DNA from: Candidatus Chloroheliaceae bacterium
GTDB taxonomy: Bacteria > Chloroflexota > Chloroflexia > Chloroheliales > Chloroheliaceae
Assembly (NCBI GenBank): GCA_013390945.1
Contig: JACAUC010000005.1
Coordinates: 1-63,074 of the forward strand
DNA: 63,074 nucleotides
Direction of reading: 5' to 3'
The notes under the pieces are model-generated. The model had not been told where the DNA came from. It saw only the letters and a list, made by a program, of their open reading frames with translations, and searched no databases. The position numbers and the translations under genes are program-made. This document shows, piece by piece, positions 8,122 through 17,556 of this stretch. How positions within the stretch are numbered: position 1 is the stretch's first letter; each line of letters starts with the position of its first letter.

Positions 8122-9727
8122 AGGCTTTTTCCGCCGCTTTACCAACCTGAGCTGGCGGCTCACCTTTTTCAATACCGCTTTACTGGCTTTGTTGGGCCTC
8201 GCTTTGGGCGGTTTTATCTACTTTCGACTGGAAAGTTTTCTTTATGATGGGCTGAAAGCGCGGATGCAGGATTATGCTCTGACTCAGACTTTTTTACCCG
8301 AAGGGCGACGTTCCACTGCTGGTAACGACGGTTTAACTTCCACTCGTTCCACTGCTCAAGTACTCTCTATCCTCAGCGAATTACTGGCTACCAAACCTGT
8401 TGGCGAGATTCAACCTGCTGTTCTAGATAACTTGGGTCAGGTAGTGCAGCCCGCCGAGTCTTACTTTAAGCTCAACCCGGTGACGGTTCTACCCTCTTCT
8501 GCCCAACTAAATAAAGCTTCTGACTTTGGTGCTTTTTTCTATACCACTACTTTCAGTCAGAAGCAAGGCGAAGAGGCATTGGTCTATTTGCTGGTGGTTC
8601 GTGATAAAAACGGCCCGGTCTATAACTCGCTAGGAGTGCCTTCAGGCTATGTGTTACTGGCTGTTTCCTTGAAACCATCCCAGCAATTACTGGATGAAAT
8701 CAAGTTTTTGCTTATAGTAGGTTTATCCAGCTTGCTCGTACTGACCCTTTTTACCGGCTATCCTCTTACCCGCCTAGGTTTACGCCCCCTCAAAAAAATA
8801 ACTGAAATCGCTCGCCGCACTCGCCTTTCCAATCTTGATCGGCGAGTACCCCTGCCAGCTTCTATCATATCTGGTAAGGCTACTAGGCAGGATGAAATCT
8901 GGCAACTGGCTTTCGAATTCAACGCAATGCTAGATAAAATTGAAGAAGCCTTTGCTGCCCAACAACAGAGCGAAGTCCGAATGCGCCAATTTGTAGCCGA
9001 CGCCTCGCACGAATTGCGCTCCCCTCTTACCATCTTGAGTGGTTATCTCGAAGTTTTACAGATGGGAGCCTTAGACAATCCTGCCCGCGCACAGCATATC
9101 ATTTCCTCCTTAAAAGAGGAAATAAATCGTCTGAATCGCCTAGTGCTTGACCTCTTACTGCTGACTAGGTTGGACGCAGACAACGGAAAGAGCCTGAAGC
9201 TGACCCCGGTTGAGCTAAAAGAACTCTTGAACCGCACCTGGCAAAATATGGATGTGCTGACCGGAGAGCGTCATTTAACCTTGGAAATAGCTTCCACCCT
9301 ACCCGAAGTGTGGGTCAACGCTGATCCTGACCAGCTTTATCGGGTGTTAGTTAACCTGATAGATAACGCTATTCGCTATACAAGCCCCGGCGGTCAAATT
9401 AAACTTAGCCTAGAACTTGAAAATAGCGGCGGTAGTGATTGGGCCATCCTCAAAGTTATTGACAATGGTTGTGGAATTGCTTCCGAACAACTACCCTTGA
9501 TCTTTAACCGCTTCTACCGGGGCGATAACTCCCGTACTCGTGAAACTGGAAATACCGGGCTGGGGTTGGCTATAAGTAAAAGCATTGTAGAGGCCCACAA
9601 AGGTATAATCCTCGTCGAGAGTAAATTAGGTCAAGGAACGGGCTTTACTCTTCGCCTGCTGGTTCTAGGGTTGGAATTGGAAGTAGATGTAGATGAGGTT
9701 GTTGTTCAGGACAAACAGAAGGGGTGA
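8114..9727 (+). CDS. sensor histidine kinase (HAMP-HisKA-HATPase)
   Basis: A 537-residue membrane kinase. Transmembrane segments at about 13-35 and 193-215 flank an extracytoplasmic sensing region of about 160 residues. HAMP (about 215-275), HisKA with phospho-acceptor His in DASHELRSPLT (about 300), and HATPase_c with N box NLIDNAIRYT, G1 DNGCGIA and G2 GLGLAI follow. It starts inside the end of the response-regulator gene (8-base overlap), so the two are one operon. The sensing domain has no motif I recognise. The C-terminal tail past the ATPase is acidic and likely unstructured. Confidence 0.93.
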   Translation: MIKGFFRRFTNLSWRLTFFNTALLALLGLALGGFIYFRLESFLYDGLKARMQDYALTQTFLPEGRRSTAGNDGLTSTRSTAQVLSILSELLATKPVGEIQPAVLDNLGQVVQPAESYFKLNPVTVLPSSAQLNKASDFGAFFYTTTFSQKQGEEALVYLLVVRDKNGPVYNSLGVPSGYVLLAVSLKPSQQLLDEIKFLLIVGLSSLLVLTLFTGYPLTRLGLRPLKKITEIARRTRLSNLDRRVPLPASIISGKATRQDEIWQLAFEFNAMLDKIEEAFAAQQQSEVRMRQFVADASHELRSPLTILSGYLEVLQMGALDNPARAQHIISSLKEEINRLNRLVLDLLLLTRLDADNGKSLKLTPVELKELLNRTWQNMDVLTGERHLTLEIASTLPEVWVNADPDQLYRVLVNLIDNAIRYTSPGGQIKLSLELENSGGSDWAILKVIDNGCGIASEQLPLIFNRFYRGDNSRTRETGNTGLGLAISKSIVEAHKGIILVESKLGQGTGFTLRLLVLGLELEVDVDEVVVQDKQKG

Positions 9728-10104
9728 AAGAAAGTGTCATAGACCCCCTCGCCTAAAGGCGGAGGCTTGTAGGATTTATTCTGCCAGCTTCTATGAACAG
9801 CCTAACTACACCTACACACAAGTAAAGTGTGGAAATCGTGCCTGTTAATTCCGCACTTTGCTTACGTGGAGTTGTACTTAGACTGGTTTTTAGGAAGGAA
9901 TAAGACTAGGTAGGGGGATTTCTATTTTCGCTTTAGCTTTTGAGTAAATCAAGCTTAGAAACTTCCCTATAGTAATACCTTATTTATAAGATATTATTGT
10001 TAGTTGGTAGTAATCGTTGGGGGTTCGTTGCGCGACGGGTCGGTTTCTGTACGGACATCTTTGATGCTGTCTGTATTGAGACCACTAGGGGTTCGTTCTT
10101 CACT
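9728..10104. other. intergenic region with two hairpins
   Basis: Between two convergent genes. An imperfect hairpin CCTCGCC-TAAA-GGCGGAGG lies at 9747-9765 and resembles the end hairpins of IS200/IS605-type elements, but no transposase is present. A second hairpin with stem AAAGTGTGGAA/TTCCGCACTTT lies at about 9825-9859 and could terminate the kinase transcript, although it lacks a good T-run. No gene is visible. Confidence 0.45.
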
Positions 10105-10956
10105 TTACCTACCACCTTCAGCCGTTATCTTGGTTCGGCTTTCTTCGCCTATCGTTCTATCGTCTGCCCGGTAACTTTCGTCCCGATAATTGGGAGCAGA
10201 TTGATCGGTATGCCGAACGCCGTAGTTCCGCTCATCCACGTTAGCGGTGTTAACGCTATTAAGGTGAGCCAGAGGGTTCGATCCTTGCTCTATCTTACCT
10301 ATTGATCTGGCACTTGCCCAATCTTGGTCGGTGGCTTCCACGCTGCTAGTGTTGCTAACCCTTTTAGCACTTGCATCAGCCGCCAGACCATCACGCGAGT
10401 AGGCTTGGCCCGGGCCGGTTTCCCCTTCGTTGTAATAGCGTATCCCGGTCGCGTTGTTGCGGTCAAGGATTCCTAAGGCATTTGCCAAAAGCTGGCTGTC
10501 GGCTGCTTTTACCGATAGCAAACTCCTACCACCCTTAACATGGTGTTCGTATTCAGCGGCCTCGTCTTCGGGAATACCCTGGCCCACGAGAGCGGATGAA
10601 ATACTGCCGACTGCTCCCCCAACCAACGCTCCCGTTACAGTTGCACCAAAGATACCTGCCGCGATTGCCGGGCCGACTCCGGGAATAAGGATTGTTCCAC
10701 CCGCTAACAGCCAACCAATTACTGCGCCTAGCGTACCACCCACCAGCGCACCTGCCAACGCACCTTCACCAGCTTTGTTTCCGCTGGCCTCGACTAAATC
10801 TTTCTGCTCCTGCTGGTCTTTGGTTACTACCGAGATAGTATCGGGTGTAAAACCAGCTGCTTTCAAGTCCTTAATCGCCTGTTCTGCCGAAGTTGCATCC
10901 TCAAATACCCCAACAACGGTTTGGCCTGCTCGATTGGATGTATTCCTTTGACTCAT
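10105..10956 (-). CDS. general-stress-like protein with glycine zipper
   Basis: A 283-residue protein starting with a YflT/GSP17M-like domain: TVVGVFEDATSAEQAIKDL, then AGFTPDTISVVTKD. A hydrophobic, glycine-rich segment at about 60-120 (AGALVGGTLGAVIGWLLAGG, then GPAIAAGIFGATVTGALVGG) follows and can insert in a membrane as a glycine zipper. Next comes the conserved GIPEDEAAEYEHHVKGGRSLLSV block and a hydrophilic, Arg/Asp/Ser-rich tail. The frame is open to 11001, but AAAGGAG lies 10 bases ahead of the ATG at 10956, so that start was chosen. Proteins of this architecture are typically stress-induced; the molecular function is unknown. Confidence 0.75.
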   Translation of the reverse strand: MSQRNTSNRAGQTVVGVFEDATSAEQAIKDLKAAGFTPDTISVVTKDQQEQKDLVEASGNKAGEGALAGALVGGTLGAVIGWLLAGGTILIPGVGPAIAAGIFGATVTGALVGGAVGSISSALVGQGIPEDEAAEYEHHVKGGRSLLSVKAADSQLLANALGILDRNNATGIRYYNEGETGPGQAYSRDGLAADASAKRVSNTSSVEATDQDWASARSIGKIEQGSNPLAHLNSVNTANVDERNYGVRHTDQSAPNYRDESYRADDRTIGEESRTKITAEGGR

Positions 10957-11366
10957 CTTTGTATATCTCCTTTTGTCCTGAGAACCTGTCTGACGGTTCA
11001 ACGATTATCTCATCTTCTTTTATGGTTTTTCGCTTTTTATCTTATTTTGAACAAATTGATAATTTTTTACTTTTACGATTGACCATATATATTTTATAAG
11101 CAATATCTATGCCAAGAAATTTTTATAAATTTCTAAAAGGGTGAAAAACAGGTTGCTTACGTCCTAAATTACTAAAGTAACCTTATTGTCAGCTATTGTT
11201 AGGTTGTGTTAGGATGCTTTTAAAGGCACACTTATTGCTAAGCTTAACTAATTGACCTTTAAATTATTAATTAATATCTAAAAAGTTTTGTTATACCAGT
11301 TAAAAATGAAAAGGTTATAGCTCCAAGAATTTTTACCAAATTAGGCTTTCAGAATTTCTCAAAGTA

Positions 11367-11395
11367 TTGACATATTGATTTTTATATGTTAAAAT
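11367..11395 (+). promoter_or_regulatory. strong sigma-70-type promoter
   Basis: TTGACA (11367-11372), 17-base spacer, TAAAAT (11390-11395). It points towards the exopolysaccharide locus, whose first start codon is at 11935, implying a leader of about 530 bases if this is its promoter. Confidence 0.6.
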
Positions 11396-11934
11396 CTTAA
11401 CAAGGTTTAGGGTTGAGTTTATTCTCCAGTTTTCATTGGGTAGAAAGAATTTCTTTTTGCTCTGGTATACTATTCGTTGCTTTATCCTCACAAATAAGTA
11501 AATACTTAAGTTCTACAACATACACTCTCTTATTCAAAGAGATGTGGCTAAAATGTATTACATTGTCACCCTTTCTTTTTAGTGAATGTTGTTATGGACA
11601 CATCTATTGTTTTTTAATGACTAGAATACAGCACACTCCTAGTTTATTTATCATTGGACTATTTAAATAGCATTTATTTATCTTAGGCAGTAAAGAAAGC
11701 GACACTAAGGTTTTAAAAACTCTTGTGGCCTTAACTTTACTATTAAGGTTAGTTAAATGCGTTCTAAATATTTTGCTTCGTTCTTTTTCAGCTTCTTGTA
11801 AAGCTTGTTAAAGAAGGGTCGGGGCAAACAAGTTTACCTTTCCCCAAGTCAAATAGGGTAAGGTAGGCTTTGATTTACCTTTTTAGGTTACTTTACACAT
11901 TTTCTGGCGAAGTTGCCAGGCTATGGAGGTTTCC
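11396..11934 (+). promoter_or_regulatory. long AT-rich leader with mutually exclusive hairpins
   Basis: No convincing gene. An 85-codon TTG-initiated frame at 11413-11670 has no recognisable content. Near its end, TACCTTTCCC (11835-11844) can pair with GGGTAAGGTA (11856-11865), while the AAGGTA part of the latter can instead pair with TACCTT at 11876-11881, which is followed by TTTTT. This looks like an antiterminator/terminator switch, and CCTTAA-N8-TTAAGG at about 11731-11750 is another stem. The ligand and even the function are unproven. I looked for a c-di-GMP (GEMM) consensus and did not find a match. Confidence 0.3.
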
Positions 11935-14043
11935 ATGAATCGTAAAAGAGAACAGATGTTACTCTCCTTGGTGGTCTCGTTTTGCCTATTGTTTCTAGTA
12001 GTCGCGCCAGCTATGGCGGACAAAGGCAAACCTCGCGTTCGTCACGAGGTGGGCAATGCGCCAGTGACGGCTCCTACTATACCCAGCAAGCCACTCAAAA
12101 ATGTGGCTCTACCGAAAAGGAGTGCTTCTAAAGAGAATTTTAGCCCACTTTCGCTTGGCGGGTTTTTACCCTTGGCCGTGACAGCCGCTCCAGTTATTAC
12201 CAACCCCATTATTGATTTCAAGGTGTTGGTGATTGCTACCGATGGAACCGAAGCGGACCTGCCCGCTATCACGCAGAGCCTAGACTACTTAGGCACACCC
12301 TATACCGTCTTTAAGGCGGCTCCGCTTCCCACCGACCCTAATGCTAACCGATTGGTCAGCCTACTTTCGGGTAGTGCTACCAATAGTAATCATGCCTATT
12401 ACCAAGCAGTGATTCTGACCGATGGTGGTTTGGGTTACGCTTCCGGCAACGCTTGGGTCAGCGCGTTGAACGCGAGTGAGTGGCAAAGTCTTTGGAATTT
12501 TGAGACCAGTTTTAACATTCGCCAAGTCACTTGGTACACTTATCCCATTGCCGACTATGGTTTTAATGCCACCGTCGCAGGTGTAGACACTACCACCACC
12601 CCGCTTAAAGGTATTTTAACTACTACAGGCAAGACCATTTTCTCCCGAGTCAATGCGGCTAATCCGGTAACAATTAGCTCCGCTTGGGCGTATTTGGCAA
12701 AGCCCGTCGTCGGTGATCTCACCGCTATCCCATTATTGGTAGATGGCAACGGCAACGCTTTGGCTAACCTGAAAATTTACCCGGATGGTCGCCAGAACTT
12801 GGCCCTGACCTTTGATAGCAACCAATACCTGACTCACAGCCTCCAGCTTTCTTACGATCTCATTAGCTGGGTTACAAAGGGTCTCTTCTTGGGTGAGCGT
12901 CGTGCCTTTGCTAGTCCTCAAGTGGATGATCTATTTATTGATGCAGACATTTGGCTACCTACTACCATTTGTGGTACTCCGGTAGAGCAGACTGGAGCCA
13001 CCTACCGCATGACCGGAGCCGATCTTAGAACCGTCCAGACTTGGCAGAAGACTACTCAAACTAAGGCTTTAACCAGTGGGCTGCGTTTGGCGATGGTTTT
13101 CAATGGCGTGGGAACTACGGCCAGCTATGATACTCCAGACAATCTGGCTGATCCAAACTCTCTCACTGCTACGGCCAAAGCACTCCAGAATAATTTCTTT
13201 TGGATTAACCACACTTTTAATCACGAAAACTTGGACGCGACCACTTACGCTTTGACCAAGACCGAACTAGCCAGTAATAACACTACGGCCAAAACGTTAC
13301 CGCTTACCCGTTACAGCACCCTCAATCTGGTACAGCCTGATGTTTCCGGTCTCCAAAACCCGAATGCAATGCAAGCGGCTTATGATACCGGAGTACGCTA
13401 TGTAGTTTCGGATACTTCCAAGCAGGTAGTACCTAGCGCACCGCCTAACACCGCCGTTTACGTCAATACCACCAAAGCCAACCAGAAAATTTTGGCTATT
13501 CCACGCTACCCAACCAACCTCTTCTACAACGTTTCTCAACCAAACGAATGGGTGGCCGAATATAACTGCCTCTACCGTAGTTTCTGGGGCCGTAACCTAA
13601 CTTACAGTGAGATTTTGGATAAGGAGAGCGATAACTTGGTACGGTATCTGCTCAACGGCGACACCAATCCTTGGATGTTCCACGAAACCAACCTACGCAA
13701 ATACAATACTGGTACGCTGGGAACGACCTTGATCGGGGATTTGCTGGATTTGACCTTTACCAAATATGGCAAACTGGTAAACCTACCACTTCAGAGTCCG
13801 ACGATGGACGAATTAGGCGGGCGCATAACCGACCGAATTGCTTACCGCGATGCCAGTGTCAGCGTTAGCTATTCACCTAATGCTAAAACGATTACTATCA
13901 CCGCCAAGAAAGCGGCCAAAGTACCAGTCACTGGTTTACTTACCAAGAAAGTTAGTGGGGTTACGATTGAGAGTTACGCTGGTCAAAACATTTCTTACAT
14001 AACTCTCAAAGCCGGGCAGTCCATTACGCTTCCTATGCTCTAA
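11935..14043 (+). CDS. Agd3-like secreted polysaccharide deacetylase
   Basis: A 702-residue secreted protein with signal peptide (SLVVSFCLLFLVVAPAMA, cleavage near 27). An N-terminal domain begins FKVLVIATDGTEADLPAI and resembles the N-terminal region of Agd3. The NodB-like catalytic domain has SPQVDDLFID (Asp pair about 331-332) and NHTFNHENLD with an H-x3-H metal site (about 426-430), as in the Agd3/CE18 deacetylases acting on galactosaminogalactan. A C-terminal beta-rich domain (VSVSYSPNAKTITITAKKA) follows. GGAGG lies 5 bases before the ATG at 11935; an in-frame ATG at 11923 overlaps that Shine-Dalgarno and was rejected. It leads the locus with pelF, a pelG-like gene and a spherulin-4-like hydrolase, and probably plays the part of the PelA deacetylase domain. 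The substrate is inferred. Confidence 0.68.
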   Translation: MNRKREQMLLSLVVSFCLLFLVVAPAMADKGKPRVRHEVGNAPVTAPTIPSKPLKNVALPKRSASKENFSPLSLGGFLPLAVTAAPVITNPIIDFKVLVIATDGTEADLPAITQSLDYLGTPYTVFKAAPLPTDPNANRLVSLLSGSATNSNHAYYQAVILTDGGLGYASGNAWVSALNASEWQSLWNFETSFNIRQVTWYTYPIADYGFNATVAGVDTTTTPLKGILTTTGKTIFSRVNAANPVTISSAWAYLAKPVVGDLTAIPLLVDGNGNALANLKIYPDGRQNLALTFDSNQYLTHSLQLSYDLISWVTKGLFLGERRAFASPQVDDLFIDADIWLPTTICGTPVEQTGATYRMTGADLRTVQTWQKTTQTKALTSGLRLAMVFNGVGTTASYDTPDNLADPNSLTATAKALQNNFFWINHTFNHENLDATTYALTKTELASNNTTAKTLPLTRYSTLNLVQPDVSGLQNPNAMQAAYDTGVRYVVSDTSKQVVPSAPPNTAVYVNTTKANQKILAIPRYPTNLFYNVSQPNEWVAEYNCLYRSFWGRNLTYSEILDKESDNLVRYLLNGDTNPWMFHETNLRKYNTGTLGTTLIGDLLDLTFTKYGKLVNLPLQSPTMDELGGRITDRIAYRDASVSVSYSPNAKTITITAKKAAKVPVTGLLTKKVSGVTIESYAGQNISYITLKAGQSITLPML

Positions 14044-14061
14044 AGCTATAGTAAAGAATCT

Positions 14062-14152
14062 CAAGGGGTAGGGGTTTATGGCATAAACCCGCCGTAGATT
14101 GGTTGCTCATTTTGGGCGTATGCAATACGCTACCCTGGATTATTGAGAAGAT
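14062..14152. repeat. family B composite repeat (copy 1, inside the exopolysaccharide locus)
   Basis: Contains GTAGGGGTTTATGGCATAAA followed by CCCGCCGTAG (inverted repeat GGGTTTAT/ATAAACCC), then GGGCGTATGCAATACGC and a terminal ATTATTGAGAAGAT. The same ordered blocks occur at 39370-39450, 52090-52137 (reverse orientation) and 62888-63022. It fills the only sizeable gap between the deacetylase and pelF genes. Confidence 0.8.
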
Positions 14153-14188
14153 ACCTTGAAAATAGTAGAAGGAAGAAAGGTCAGGCTA

Positions 14189-15841
14189 ATGACTCAACCA
14201 TTAAGTGTACTATTAACCACTGAAGGAAGCTATCCTTTTAGCGAAGGCGGAGTTAGTACTTGGTGTGATGTGATGATTCGACAGATGCCGGAAATTCAAT
14301 TCACCTTGATGCCCTTGGTAGCTCAGCCAGGATTGCGCCCCTTCTATGCTCTACCTCCCAATGTAATAGGGTCTATCCCGGTACCACTTTGGGGTACTGG
14401 GGGGGTTAACGAGCTTCGTCCAGAAATAGGAGCTTTGGGGTTACATCGGTTGCGCCATAGCCTAACTTCTCAGGTAATGGAGCATACCTTTGCTCCTAGT
14501 TTTCGGATGCTCTTGCATGAATTACTGGATGACCAAGCGGACTTGGCCCGGTTGGGAGAAAGTCTGCGTCTCCTCGCTCAGTTCTTCCGGCAGTACGATT
14601 ACGACGCGGCTTTTCATCACCCACTGACTTGGAAACTTTTTCAGGAGCAGGTGGAACGCTGTAGCCTAATTTTTAAGGAGCATATGCCTGAGAATTGGCC
14701 TCCTTGTCTCTTAGATGTAATCGAAGCCTTGCGCCTGCTCTATCGTTGGCTGACTCCTATTGCTCTGCCCTTGCCTCCGGTAGACTTAATCCACGCTAGT
14801 GCGGCAGGGTTAGCCAGTTTGCCGGGTATTATTGGTAAACTAGAATATGGTATACCCTTCTTGATAACCGAACATGGTGTTTATCTGCGCGAGCGTTATT
14901 TGGCTTGGATTGGTACGGATTTAAGTCCCTTCTCCCAACTCTTTGCCACCCGGATTACCCGTCGTCTGGTGGAGTTAAGTCTACTTGTCGCAGATACTAT
15001 TTCGCCAGTGGCGAAATGGAATGCTCGCTGGGAGACCCGGTTAGGAGCCGATCCGTCCAAGATTGTACCGATCTCGAATGGGATTGACCAGAATCGTTTT
15101 ACGCCCCAGCCGATGCCTTCGCCAGAGGTACCTACCCTCGTTTGGGTGGGTCGAATTGACCCTCTCAAAGACGTACTAACTTTGCTTAGAACGAGTAACC
15201 TCGTGAAGCAAGCACTTCCTCGCCTAAAGGTCTTGATCTTCGGTAAAGCCCCGGTAGGCAATGAAGCCTACGATGCTAGTTGTCGTTCCCTCCACAAGGA
15301 ATTAGGACTGGAGGAGACGGTTAAATTTATGGGCTTTGCCAAAAGCCCCCAAGATGCCTATATCCAAGGTCATGTGGTGGTACTGTCGAGTATTTCGGAG
15401 GCTCTGCCTTTTTCGGTCATTGAAGCGATGTTTTGCGGACGACCCGTAGTAGGTACCGATGTGGGCGGTGTACCTGAAGTGATAGGGCAGACCGGGCGGG
15501 TGGTAATGCCGCGTGATGCTCAGGCTATGGCAGCAGCCTGCATTGAACTTCTGAGTGATTTTCAGCTTTGTCAGGATTTGGGGGTACGCGCCAGAGAACA
15601 TGCGCTGGCAAATTTTACTTTACAAAAAAGTGTAGATAGTTATCGCCATCTCTATCAAGAGCTTAATCGGCAATCGCAGAGAGTTAAGGCTGCCGTGCCG
15701 AATAGGGTGAAGAGACTTAACCCGATGGCTGCTCAGCCTAAGCCTCAATTAGCTAAGCTAGGAGCAGGAAAGTGGGCCACGCTCTCCCACTGGTTATTAA
15801 ATACCCCAGCAGAAAGTATGAGTGGAGAGCTTTATGATTAG
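14189..15841 (+). CDS. pelF: PelF-type glycosyltransferase
   Basis: A 550-residue GT4-type (GT-B) glycosyltransferase with the PelF signatures: VLLTTEGSYPFSEGGVSTW at the N-terminus (GGVS at 20-23), IPFLITEHGVYLRERYL in the middle, and in the C-terminal Rossmann domain PISNGIDQNRF, LVWVGRIDPLKDV and SISEALPFSVIEAM, which contains the EX7E nucleotide-sugar motif. PelF polymerises the Pel polysaccharide from UDP-activated hexosamines in the cytosol, together with the inner-membrane protein PelG. The start at 14189 has AAAGG eight bases ahead; an upstream in-frame TTG at 14156 is less likely. It overlaps the next gene by 8 bases. The last 50 residues, basic and Pro-rich, go beyond the usual family length of about 500. 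Confidence 0.88.
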   Translation: MTQPLSVLLTTEGSYPFSEGGVSTWCDVMIRQMPEIQFTLMPLVAQPGLRPFYALPPNVIGSIPVPLWGTGGVNELRPEIGALGLHRLRHSLTSQVMEHTFAPSFRMLLHELLDDQADLARLGESLRLLAQFFRQYDYDAAFHHPLTWKLFQEQVERCSLIFKEHMPENWPPCLLDVIEALRLLYRWLTPIALPLPPVDLIHASAAGLASLPGIIGKLEYGIPFLITEHGVYLRERYLAWIGTDLSPFSQLFATRITRRLVELSLLVADTISPVAKWNARWETRLGADPSKIVPISNGIDQNRFTPQPMPSPEVPTLVWVGRIDPLKDVLTLLRTSNLVKQALPRLKVLIFGKAPVGNEAYDASCRSLHKELGLEETVKFMGFAKSPQDAYIQGHVVVLSSISEALPFSVIEAMFCGRPVVGTDVGGVPEVIGQTGRVVMPRDAQAMAAACIELLSDFQLCQDLGVRAREHALANFTLQKSVDSYRHLYQELNRQSQRVKAAVPNRVKRLNPMAAQPKPQLAKLGAGKWATLSHWLLNTPAESMSGELYD

Positions 15842-17489
15842 GTACAAGAAAAGAAGGAATAAGCTGACCCGCATCGTGCCGCAGAATAAAACCGGGGGTA
15901 AATTTCAGCTTTCGGCAAAGCCGGGTCTTCAGACCCTCCTTGTAACAACTACCCTAGTGGTTGCGGCAAAGGATGAGGAAGTAGTTGTGGATGGCTATTT
16001 GTTGGAACGTGAGTTAGAATTATCGGCCTTCCTCGAAACTCAAGGTGTAACGGACACGGTCGCGGTTAGCCGGGGAGCAGGTAACGTCTTTGAATTGGCT
16101 CACCAATTGCGACTAAAAGGGGAGACTCTACCGCTCCTGACTAAAGTAGTGGCAGCCGAGACAGTTCCATCTAAAAAACGCCTCTTTTCCAATCTTATGC
16201 GTGGCCCTCTAACGTTAGGGGTAATGGCCTTGATGATGCTGGGTCTTGCCTTTTACCAAAATGCTTTCACCAGTATCGGTGCGCCCGGTTGGACTCTACT
16301 GCTTGGACTCAGTATGGGAACCATATTGGTTTCGGCAGCTATGCAGGTTTTAGGTTGGCAACTCGCGATGTTGGCTAATCCTAAAGATAAGTCAGGAGTA
16401 CGCTTTATCTTACGTGGTGGCTTGGCTCTGAGTCTAGGATTGGCTGGATTAGTGACCCTAATCTTGGAGGGGATTGCCCTTTGGCTGGAAGTACCCCTCA
16501 GTGGAATGATCGCCTTAGGCATAGGTTGTGTGGGACTAACTTGGTTGATGTTATTGAGCGGCAGCCTAGCTTTAATGGGTAGTCCGTTTCTGGCTGGCGG
16601 TCTCTTGGCCCTTGCTTTTGGCCTCACTGCCCTCGCCTATAACTTTGGGCTGGCAGAATATGGGCTATTTCCCACCCTAATTGGTGGTTATTGGTTGGTT
16701 TGTACGCTTCTGAACGTAGCCATAGCTTTTAAACTGCACGAAGCAAGGGCTAAAAAGAAAAAAGAGAAAACCCCAGTCTATCTACCCCCCAAAGGGCAAT
16801 TCTTCTATAAAGCGTTGCCCTATTTGGGCTATGGCACTTTTTCGGTCGGCTATGTTTTGACTGGACAGCTTTGTGGCTGGACAGGTAGCCTGCCGGAGGG
16901 TTGGTTTTGGGATAACGCGATTAAAACCTTAACTCTAGTTCACCTGCTTGGCTTGATGAGCTTGGTTCTAAGCCAAGGAGTAACGGAATCTGCTCTCCAA
17001 AGCTTCTGGAATACTATGTTTAAAATCCAGAAAGAGGTTGCTTTTAATGATTATTCTGCTATTACCCGTTCTGTTTGGAGTTTTCTCAAGCGTTATCTAC
17101 GCTTGCTTCTGTTATGCCAATTTCTGATAGCTCTGTTTCTGATTGGGTTTGGAACTTGGGCTTGGCCGGAACTTGGGCTGGATCTAATTTTTGGCCCTCT
17201 GCATATGCCCATGCTTTTGGCGGTACTCTTAGGCTATAGTCTGCTGGCTTGGGGTCTTTTCGAGTGTGGTTTGCTACTTACATTGGCGCAGCCTTGGGTG
17301 GCAGTACGGGCTTTGCTTATAGCCACTGGGGTGCAATTGGTCAGTGGAGTGACCTTGGGTTGGGTTAGCAGTTTTGAAGTTTCGGTGGTTTCCGTTGTTA
17401 TTGGGGGAATATGTTTAGTACTACTAACGCACCAAGGTTTATCTCGTCTGCTAAGTCCGGCAAGTTATGGACTATATCAAGCGTTCTAA
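15834..17489 (+). CDS. PelG-like polytopic membrane protein
   Basis: A 551-residue protein with a soluble N-terminal part of about 115 residues followed by about 11-12 hydrophobic segments, the size class of the PelG Wzx/MATE-like transporter. A short block GAGNVFELAHQLRLKG just before the membrane domain recalls the GIGFELRKL start of PelG, and the end (a long hydrophobic helix then LSRLLSPASYGLYQAF) is also PelG-like. The start at ATG 15834 has GGAG six bases ahead and overlaps pelF by 8 bases; a GTG at 15822 is possible. PelG works with PelF in synthesis and membrane export. The assignment depends on position and these weak motifs. The extra N-terminal domain is unusual. Confidence 0.62.
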   Translation: MIRYKKRRNKLTRIVPQNKTGGKFQLSAKPGLQTLLVTTTLVVAAKDEEVVVDGYLLERELELSAFLETQGVTDTVAVSRGAGNVFELAHQLRLKGETLPLLTKVVAAETVPSKKRLFSNLMRGPLTLGVMALMMLGLAFYQNAFTSIGAPGWTLLLGLSMGTILVSAAMQVLGWQLAMLANPKDKSGVRFILRGGLALSLGLAGLVTLILEGIALWLEVPLSGMIALGIGCVGLTWLMLLSGSLALMGSPFLAGGLLALAFGLTALAYNFGLAEYGLFPTLIGGYWLVCTLLNVAIAFKLHEARAKKKKEKTPVYLPPKGQFFYKALPYLGYGTFSVGYVLTGQLCGWTGSLPEGWFWDNAIKTLTLVHLLGLMSLVLSQGVTESALQSFWNTMFKIQKEVAFNDYSAITRSVWSFLKRYLRLLLLCQFLIALFLIGFGTWAWPELGLDLIFGPLHMPMLLAVLLGYSLLAWGLFECGLLLTLAQPWVAVRALLIATGVQLVSGVTLGWVSSFEVSVVSVVIGGICLVLLTHQGLSRLLSPASYGLYQAF

Positions 17490-17556
17490 CTTGGTGTTAA
17501 GAATAGAGGCGGGGCAAGAGAAGGCTGGCTTTAGCCTTGAAGGAACTACTTAAAAG

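Noticed and set aside
9747..9765. End of an IS200/IS605-type element
   Set aside because: Only one hairpin is present, with no TnpA or TnpB nearby; kept as an intergenic remark only.
10262..10290. tRNA-like GGTTCGATCC string
   Set aside because: It lies in the coding region of the stress protein and has no acceptor or anticodon stems around it.
11413..11670. 85-residue open frame in the exopolysaccharide leader
   Set aside because: TTG start, no recognisable domain and AT-driven composition; it is more likely chance frame in a leader.
11820..11890. c-di-GMP (GEMM) riboswitch before the Agd3-like gene
   Set aside because: A GGGGCAAAC string recalls the family, but the conserved tetraloop and receptor parts and the usual paired stems were not found.
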